This document shows, one piece after another, positions 1 through 5,627 of a stretch of DNA of 11,609 bases. The position numbers and the translations under genes were made by a program. This stretch comes from Candidatus Latescibacterota bacterium (GTDB taxonomy: Bacteria > Latescibacterota > 4484-107 > B68-G9). The stretch is from NCBI GenBank assembly GCA_012961755.1, contig DTYS01000243.1, forward strand, positions 1 through 11,609. Reading direction: 5' to 3'. The notes under the pieces were generated by a model. It saw only the letters and a program-made list of their open reading frames with translations. It was not told the origin of the DNA and made no database searches. Numbering within the stretch: the stretch's first letter is position 1; each line of letters opens with the position of its first letter.

Positions 1-718
1 CCAACCACAGATATTTTGCGAGCCTTGGAGGGTCGAGATCTATCCTAACATAGGACTGGCGGTTCTCGTCGGTCTTTGCCACGAGCTTCCAGCCGAGGGG
101 TAAGGTGGTCCTTCTAAGTAGGGTACCCACAATGAGGGGGTCCCCTATGTAGTGTGCTGCCTTTATCTCCGTGCCATCGTTTATGAACAGCCCATACTTC
201 TGCATGTAGTTGCTCGAGAATATATAACCTTTAGGGAACTTGGAAGGATCGGGACCTTCCCTCAGTATCCTGGTATAGAACCTCACGCTCGCTATCCAAA
301 ACTGTCCTCCAAGGTCCATCCTTATCCTGACGGACCTCATGGCGTAGTGCGGGGCCTTCATAACATACGTGTTATCCAACGCCTTGGCCTTTCCATCTAT
401 CGGTGTGAGGTCATCGAAGCCCCAGCCGGTGTAGCACCTTCCACCCCTGTCGTATATCGTCCTCGCTAAATTTATCGTTGAATCGGTCCACAGGGGTTCC
501 AGGGAACCTGGGAACCTCGTGTAGCTCACAAGCTTGGTCTCCGATTCCTTCAACTCTATCGTGGGCTTGCCCTTCTCGTAGCTCTGTATCACGGTCGCTA
601 AGTCCTCCCACGGCACCCCGCCCTTGCCGCCTATCCGGTATCTATATATCTTACCCCAGGCCTGGCTTCCCCAGAGCACAACCCCTACGACCACGATGAG
701 TGACAGATCTCTCATCAT
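1..718 (-). CDS. Secreted discoidin-like surface protein, N-terminal part (cut by left edge)
   Basis: The frame is open from an ATG at 718 to the window edge, giving 239 complete codons with no stop. Residues 1-22 form a signal peptide (Met-Met-Arg, then a Leu/Val-rich core, then GSQAWG). The mature start, KIYRYRIGGKGGVPWEDL, closely resembles that of the 703-aa protein encoded at 8547-10658 (KLWTYVIGGKEDPWDKV). Residues about 105-239 resemble a discoidin/F5-8C-type beta-sandwich: a PIDGKAKALDN segment, RIRMDLGGQFWIASVRFYTR (131-150), LFINDGTE (177-184) and YVRIDLDPP (223-231). The protein is therefore a third relative of the two discoidin/FlgD-Ig proteins upstream; whether it also ends in a FlgD-like domain cannot be seen. 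It starts 7 nt after the glycosyltransferase-TPR stop, with the GGGAGGG ribosome-binding site in that gap, so translation is probably coupled. ATG at 715 is an alternative start. The ligand is unknown. Confidence 0.85.
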   Translation of the reverse strand, partial: MMRDLSLIVVVGVVLWGSQAWGKIYRYRIGGKGGVPWEDLATVIQSYEKGKPTIELKESETKLVSYTRFPGSLEPLWTDSTINLARTIYDRGGRCYTGWGFDDLTPIDGKAKALDNTYVMKAPHYAMRSVRIRMDLGGQFWIASVRFYTRILREGPDPSKFPKGYIFSSNYMQKYGLFINDGTEIKAAHYIGDPLIVGTLLRRTTLPLGWKLVAKTDENRQSYVRIDLDPPRLAKYLWL

Positions 719-728
719 CCCTCCCTCA
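719..728 (-). promoter_or_regulatory. Ribosome-binding site overlapping upstream stop codon
   Basis: On the minus strand the stop codon TGA (728-726) runs straight into GGGAGGG and then ATG at 718. The Shine-Dalgarno element GAGGG therefore includes part of the stop codon. This arrangement favours translational coupling of the discoidin-like gene to the glycosyltransferase-TPR gene and supports the start at 718 or 715. Confidence 0.65.
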
Positions 729-2912
729 ACGTAAAAATTCCTGTACCACCCTCTTCAACTGTTCCCGCGTCTTATAGTCATGGTACCGCTCCATCATCTC
801 CTTGGCCCTTCCTACGTCCCCTACCTTCCTGTACAACATCGCCACGTCCCTGAGCACTTCTCCGTCCTTGTACGTTGGATCCAGCTCCAATATCCTGTTA
901 CAGGCACGCAGAGCCCTTCCGTACTCCTTGGCTTCAATGTAAGCAGTGGCCAGGTTGTACCAGGCACCGAGGTACTGGGGATCGGCCTCCACGGCCTTCC
1001 GTAACATGGATATAGCCTCGTCCCTCTTTCCCTCCTGCATGAGCATCACACCGAGGTTGTTCCATGCCTCCGCATGGTTCGGCTTCCTCTCCAAAACTTC
1101 CCTGTATAACCTCTCGGCCTCATCTCTGTCACCAAGCTCCGTGTGAGCGACCGCCAGGCCGAACAGTGCTTCGGGCCTTGAAGGGTCCATCCTGACGGCC
1201 TCCTCGTAGGCCGATATCGCCTCCCTGGGGTTACCAGCCTTCAGGAGGGCTATCCCCAGTCCCTGGTATACGGCTGCGGAGTCGGGTGAGCCGTATCTCA
1301 GGAGCTCCCTGAACTCCTCAGCGGCTTCATCGTACCTCCCCTGTTGTAGAAGTACGTTGGCTAAGTTCATCCGGGCCTCTAAGTGTTCCGGATAAAGTTC
1401 TATGACCTTCCTGAACTCCTTTACGGCGTCCTCCAACGCCCCCCTGTTCGCCGACAGGGTTCCCAAAAGTTCATGGGGCTCAACATAATTTGGATCAAGC
1501 ATGACAGCCCTATGGGCTTCCGCCAGAGCGCTCGCCGTCATCCCGATCTGTGCGTAGGCGTACGCGAGGAGGAAGTGGGACTCGGCCTCGTCCCTCGGGT
1601 TCGGTCCCTTCGGTCCCCAGTTGAATGCTAAGACCATAGCCGAGAAAGCACAACATGGCAGCACGAGCCCCCTCACACCTCCCTCCTTCGCCCTCTCGTA
1701 GCCCCACACTAAGCCGTAGGCCCCGAAGACCGAGAGCACAGGGATCAAGGGCACCCTGTAGCGGCCGCATGGGAAGAAGAGGACGACCGAAAGGAAGAAC
1801 CCTAAGACGATCAGGGCAAGGAGCACGACCTTAGGGTCCCTCCTGTAGACGAGGGCCAGGCCGAGGCCTACCAGCGAGAGTGGCCCTAAAAGGCCAAAGG
1901 GGAAACATAAGACCTTACGCCAAAGTAATGCCTTCATGATCGGGGTGAACCTACTGTACGCGTATACGTCCTGATTGCGCTTGACCTCCTCCCCCCTCCA
2001 GAATATGTACATCTTCCTACCCAAAAGTGCCAAGTACTTGAAGGGATGTGAGCGGACGAAGTCCAGGCCCTTCCTGAGGAAATAGCCCGACCGCTCCGAC
2101 ATCCTTTCGAGTCCGGCCTTCCCCGGCTGGGTGGTCAGGGACCACCACTCGGTCCCCGACCTCAGGGAGACCGTACGCTCGTATTCAGGATTGTTACCTA
2201 CGTAGAAGTTCACTCCCACGTTAGACGATATCACCACGAACTCCTTCCCCACCAGCCAGTTTCTGATGGTCACTGGCAGGACCACGGCCACCAAGCCCCC
2301 CAAGAATGCCCCCGACAACCCAAGCCTCCCCGTGCTCCTCCCTCCCCATATCAGCATCCACAGCACTACAAAGGGCACGAGCCCTAAGAAGTGTCCCACG
2401 GCCAAGGTAGCTGTCCCCAAGCTTGCTCCCGCCAAGGTCCAGCCGGTCCACTCCCTCGCCCTGAGCATCGCCTCCACCGAAGCTAAGCCCAAGACGATCC
2501 CTAAGGCCGTGGGGAGCAACATCCCCTCGAAGAAGATAGAACTCCCGCACACGGCCACCATCACCCCGGCTAAGGTCCCGACCTTCCTCCCGAATACCTT
2601 GCTTCCCAACCTGTAGGCCAACAAGCACGCCAGGACCCCTAAGGCCAGTGAGGCGCCCCTGAGGACGAGGAAGTTCCTCCCGAAGGCCCTTCGGACCAGG
2701 GCTAAAAAATAAGTATAGAGGGGAGGCTGCCAGAATGGCTCCTCCCCTCCCGTAAGTTCGCCATCTGCTATGCGCTCAGCTTGCCCTAAGTAGGTAACCT
2801 CGTCCACGATGGGCACGGAGAAGAAGGGGCTACCTTTCAACTCCAAGAGGTACCACCCCCTCACCGCTATGGCGACTCCCAAGACCAACCAAGGTCCTAA
2901 TTTCTTTCTCAT
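726..2912 (-). CDS. GT-C family membrane glycosyltransferase fused to TPR repeats
   Basis: This is a 728-aa inner-membrane protein. Residues 1-435 form a polytopic domain with roughly ten hydrophobic segments. It has features of the GT-C (PMT/ArnT-like) lipid-phosphate-sugar transferases: an acidic Asp-Glu pair in the first extracytoplasmic loop (VDEVTY, D37-E38, the usual position of the catalytic acid), QPPLYTYFLAL (62-72), NVGVNFYVGNNPEYERT (231-247) and RYRVPLIPVLSVFGAYGL (384-401). Residues 442-714 are about eight tandem 34-residue TPRs, the last degenerate, with the usual Leu/Gly/Ala/Pro positions (for example AWNNLGVMLMQEGKRDEAI); they probably bind a partner protein. The likely reaction is transfer of a sugar from a polyprenyl-phosphate donor to an exported acceptor; donor and acceptor are unknown. 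The start ATG is preceded by GAGG at 4 nt spacing. A terminator-like hairpin lies just upstream, and the next gene begins 7 nt after the stop. It is not an OGT/SPINDLY-type enzyme, since no GT41 domain is present. Confidence 0.85.
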   Translation of the reverse strand: MRKKLGPWLVLGVAIAVRGWYLLELKGSPFFSVPIVDEVTYLGQAERIADGELTGGEEPFWQPPLYTYFLALVRRAFGRNFLVLRGASLALGVLACLLAYRLGSKVFGRKVGTLAGVMVAVCGSSIFFEGMLLPTALGIVLGLASVEAMLRAREWTGWTLAGASLGTATLAVGHFLGLVPFVVLWMLIWGGRSTGRLGLSGAFLGGLVAVVLPVTIRNWLVGKEFVVISSNVGVNFYVGNNPEYERTVSLRSGTEWWSLTTQPGKAGLERMSERSGYFLRKGLDFVRSHPFKYLALLGRKMYIFWRGEEVKRNQDVYAYSRFTPIMKALLWRKVLCFPFGLLGPLSLVGLGLALVYRRDPKVVLLALIVLGFFLSVVLFFPCGRYRVPLIPVLSVFGAYGLVWGYERAKEGGVRGLVLPCCAFSAMVLAFNWGPKGPNPRDEAESHFLLAYAYAQIGMTASALAEAHRAVMLDPNYVEPHELLGTLSANRGALEDAVKEFRKVIELYPEHLEARMNLANVLLQQGRYDEAAEEFRELLRYGSPDSAAVYQGLGIALLKAGNPREAISAYEEAVRMDPSRPEALFGLAVAHTELGDRDEAERLYREVLERKPNHAEAWNNLGVMLMQEGKRDEAISMLRKAVEADPQYLGAWYNLATAYIEAKEYGRALRACNRILELDPTYKDGEVLRDVAMLYRKVGDVGRAKEMMERYHDYKTREQLKRVVQEFLR

Positions 2913-2920
2913 CTTCCCTC

Positions 2921-2955
2921 AAAAGAAGACCGAGAACCCGAGGTCCTCGGTCTTC
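2921..2955 (-). terminator. Terminator-like hairpin between barrel gene and glycosyltransferase gene
   Basis: GAAGACCGAG (2925-2934) is perfectly complementary to CTCGGTCTTC (2946-2955), giving a 10-bp stem. After one mismatch there are three further possible pairs and a three-base loop. On the minus strand the stem is followed directly by TTTT, as in a Rho-independent terminator, although the T-tract is short. The hairpin starts 18 nt after the barrel gene's stop and its T-tract ends 8 nt before the next ATG. It would either end most transcripts and lower downstream expression, or stabilise the 3' end of the upstream message. Confidence 0.6.
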
Positions 2956-2973
2956 TCGGGCACAAAGCCTCCC

Positions 2974-5616
2974 TCACTCCGCGCCTGCGTAGACGGTCAC
3001 GAAGGAAGTCGTGGTTGTCTTCGTCCGGGCCCTATACATCCTCCTGTCCATCCTGATACCTATCTGCGTGGTCAGCCTGTACCCCAAGTAGTCCACGTGG
3101 TTCGTGAACTGCACGGCGAACACGAGACCCCTGTAGTCGTCCGAAAGTCCCGGCGGCACGGGGTCCATCAGCTGGTTAAATATGGTGTACTCCAACCCCA
3201 ATTCTATTTCACTCTTGCGAAGGACTGGGAACTTGCCCAGGAGGATGAGCAGAAGCGTGTCCTCCTTCCTCTCCGGCTTGCTCAGGTCCACGGGAACTTC
3301 CCTACGGAACTCGTTCTTTATCCTCGGCTGTATCCTGAGCTTCCAGAGCCATAACGTATAGTCGGCCTTGTTAATGAGGCCAAAGAACCTGTAATCCCTC
3401 CTTATGTCCGACACCGGCTCACGGAGGTGCCACCAGTCGTACTTCACCTTGTTTATTATGTTCAGGTTCTTTATGCCCCTGTAGGTGAAGCTCAGGAAGG
3501 ATGAGTTTATCCATGTGTTCCGACCGGCCAAGGGGTCACTTATGTGCTCCATGGTACCGCGGGAGTTGGGGGGCTGGACCCACTGGAATAGGTCCTCCGG
3601 GATGTTGTCCTTGGCCAACTTCAGGTTATGGAAGATCCTGAGCTTACCTATCCTCGGCCAATCCTTCTCCAAAGTGAACAGGAAGTAGTTCGTATAGTTC
3701 CTCCTCCTCTCCGCCAAGCTCTTCTCCCTTACGGCCCCCACCGTAAGCCTTATGTCCGGGGTGAGGTGCACACCTGCGTATACGTTGAACCCTCTGCGGT
3801 CCCTCTTGTAGGGGTAGTCAGGCTCGTCGTCGTTCTCGAACCTGTCCACCCAGAGGTTGTTGTTCATATCTATCCCGAAGAGGAACTCCGGCCTGTCCAC
3901 GTTGTACCTCAGGAACGGCTCCTCGTAGTCGGGAATGAGGCTCGGAGCGTAGTCGCTGTCGTTCTCGTTGAAGTCCGACTTGAAGTCGTTGTTCTCGTCC
4001 CATCCAGGAAAGACGTACTGGTCACCTCCCGAGCGCGTCATCTGTGCCCTCGGCCAATCGGGGGTCCTGTCCTGGTCGTCGTTATCATCAACTAACTCAT
4101 AGGCGTAGTGCATCTTATCTTCGTAATCTATGAACCCGTTGGCCGCGCACATGAACGCCGTGGTGGTGTACTCGGGGTCTATGTTGTATATCTCGGCGAA
4201 CCCGAACCACGGGTATGCGAGCTTGGAGACGTTCACGTACCAGGCGTCCGCCGATGTTACGGCCGTGTGGTGGTCCTCCAAGTTGAGGTTGGGATACTGC
4301 CTGTACTGGCGGTTGTGGTCAAATTCAGCATATATGTTGAACCCCTGGAAATCGTTCACCTCCAACGTGACCCCTGCTATGTCCACGCCGGTGGGCAGCC
4401 CGTACGTATAGCGCTTTATGGTCTGGTTAGAGTTGTCCTTCACGTTACCAGGAGCCCTGTCCACTAAGAGGAACACTGGCTGCTTGTTCACGTTAGTCTG
4501 CCTGTCGGAGGTCCACTCCACCTTGTAATCGTTAGCCAAAACCATCTCTATCGTGACATAATCTATGGTCGTGCGGTCGGGCCCCCCAGCTGCAGCGTAC
4601 GATGGATCGGTGAAGTCGTAAGTTAAGGTTATGGTCTCGTCCCCGTCGGCCGCCAGGTAACCTGGACGCTGGTAACCTCCCTCCTTCAGGGAATGGAACC
4701 CGTGCTCGCTCCCCCTCCACGTGCGTCCGGTGATGGTATGCACGATTATGTCGTCCATATATAGGGCGGCCCCTCCCTCGTTGTCCTCAGGGGAGTCGTC
4801 TGAAAGTCTGACGATTATCTTCGATATCGCCTGGGAGTTCTGGTCGGTCGTGAGGTTGCCCTTCAACGGGTTGGAGGAGAAAGCCTCAAGCAGGGTCTGG
4901 GCCACGTGGGCGTTCGCGTAGGTGGCTCCGACCCTCACGTATCCCCCGAGCTGCGCGGTCCCACGGAAGCCCATAAGCGTCGTGTTGTTCGTCTGATCGG
5001 CAGGGATCCCTCCCGTGTTGCCCACGGCCGGGTAGTTGGCCCTTGAGAGGAGGGCCGTGAGGGCGTACTTATCCGACTGGAAGTCCCACTGCATCCCGTT
5101 GAATATCGGCTTTGAGAAGGTGAGGGGGGTCAAGGTGGAACGTATCTCGTCCCCCACGGTAAGGGCCGTGTGATACTGGCCCTTTGAGTCCGAAGCTATG
5201 AGGACCCTATCGAACCAACTGCTGTACCTGTTATCCTTGAAGAGGCTGCTTCCGAACTGCCTGGGCTGGTCCTGCTTCCAGTCGTATATCAACCATCCCC
5301 TTGTGACGAAGTTCCCATATATATCGTAGAAGTAATCACCCTCTAATGCTATGTCCACATAACGCCTGTAGTGCTCCCTCGCGTAGTTGGTGTACTCCCA
5401 CTGCCTGTAACCGTATATCCTGTACAGCTCCTGCGGCACGTACCACTTCTTCACCGCCGGGTCCAGCGCCCCGAACATGACCCCAGGCCCCACCGGTTCG
5501 AAGGTTAGCTCCCCCGCCCTCCTCTGCCCCAGGAGCTTTCCGTACTCCACCATCTGTGCCTCAGCCTGCAGGGCCATTGTCACGAGGACCACAACGAAGC
5601 CTACGTATCTCCTCAT
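2974..5616 (-). CDS. Probable outer-membrane beta-barrel protein with Asp-rich calcium-type loops
   Basis: This 880-aa exported protein has a signal peptide at residues 1-20 (MRRYVGFVV..., cleavage after AEA). No family name is recognised with certainty. Much of it, especially 425-480 and 608-880, consists of alternating hydrophobic/polar strands rich in Tyr, Phe and Trp joined by charged turns, as expected of an outer-membrane barrel. Residues about 262-395 look like a separate beta-sandwich (KIIVRLSDD, then GGAALYMDDIIVH, then YVTIEMVLANDYKVEW). Between 509 and 603 are three Asp/Asn-rich loops: DDNDDQD (510-516), DENNDFKSDFNENDSD (540-555) and DMNNNLWVDRFENDDEPD (583-600). These resemble EF-hand, dockerin or thrombospondin-3-type calcium ligands. 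The final residue is Glu, not the C-terminal aromatic typical of BAM substrates, and no TonB box was seen. The gene lies 11 nt downstream of the 969-aa gene, with AAAGGAGGGAGGG before its ATG. By context it may anchor or export the neighbouring surface proteins; that role is inferred. Confidence 0.75.
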   Translation of the reverse strand: MRRYVGFVVVLVTMALQAEAQMVEYGKLLGQRRAGELTFEPVGPGVMFGALDPAVKKWYVPQELYRIYGYRQWEYTNYAREHYRRYVDIALEGDYFYDIYGNFVTRGWLIYDWKQDQPRQFGSSLFKDNRYSSWFDRVLIASDSKGQYHTALTVGDEIRSTLTPLTFSKPIFNGMQWDFQSDKYALTALLSRANYPAVGNTGGIPADQTNNTTLMGFRGTAQLGGYVRVGATYANAHVAQTLLEAFSSNPLKGNLTTDQNSQAISKIIVRLSDDSPEDNEGGAALYMDDIIVHTITGRTWRGSEHGFHSLKEGGYQRPGYLAADGDETITLTYDFTDPSYAAAGGPDRTTIDYVTIEMVLANDYKVEWTSDRQTNVNKQPVFLLVDRAPGNVKDNSNQTIKRYTYGLPTGVDIAGVTLEVNDFQGFNIYAEFDHNRQYRQYPNLNLEDHHTAVTSADAWYVNVSKLAYPWFGFAEIYNIDPEYTTTAFMCAANGFIDYEDKMHYAYELVDDNDDQDRTPDWPRAQMTRSGGDQYVFPGWDENNDFKSDFNENDSDYAPSLIPDYEEPFLRYNVDRPEFLFGIDMNNNLWVDRFENDDEPDYPYKRDRRGFNVYAGVHLTPDIRLTVGAVREKSLAERRRNYTNYFLFTLEKDWPRIGKLRIFHNLKLAKDNIPEDLFQWVQPPNSRGTMEHISDPLAGRNTWINSSFLSFTYRGIKNLNIINKVKYDWWHLREPVSDIRRDYRFFGLINKADYTLWLWKLRIQPRIKNEFRREVPVDLSKPERKEDTLLLILLGKFPVLRKSEIELGLEYTIFNQLMDPVPPGLSDDYRGLVFAVQFTNHVDYLGYRLTTQIGIRMDRRMYRARTKTTTTSFVTVYAGAE

Positions 5617-5627
5617 CCCTCCCTCCT
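5617..5627 (-). promoter_or_regulatory. Strong Shine-Dalgarno filling an 11-nt intergenic gap
   Basis: The whole space between the TAA of the 969-aa gene (5630-5628) and the ATG at 5616 reads AGGAGGGAGGG on the minus strand. This is a near-perfect anti-Shine-Dalgarno match at about 5 nt spacing. It fixes the start of the barrel gene and leaves no room for a separate promoter, so the two genes are co-transcribed. Confidence 0.75.

Noticed and set aside
411..611. Minus-strand 66-codon frame overlapping the left-end gene
   Set aside because: It is out of frame with the open 718-to-1 reading frame, which has a signal peptide, a ribosome-binding site and similarity to neighbours.
726..1589. TPR region as an OGT/SPINDLY-type GT41 enzyme
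   Set aside because: The TPRs are at the C-terminus after a polytopic GT-C domain. No GT41 catalytic domain follows them.
3628..4467. Plus-strand Val/Pro-rich frames opposite the barrel gene
   Set aside because: The composition is that of an antisense shadow, with no signal peptide or family motif, and it is fully overlapped by a well-supported gene.
2974..5616. Barrel protein as a TonB-dependent receptor or SprA-type translocon
   Set aside because: No TonB box or plug signature was seen, and the length is far below that of SprA. Only a generic barrel assignment is supported.
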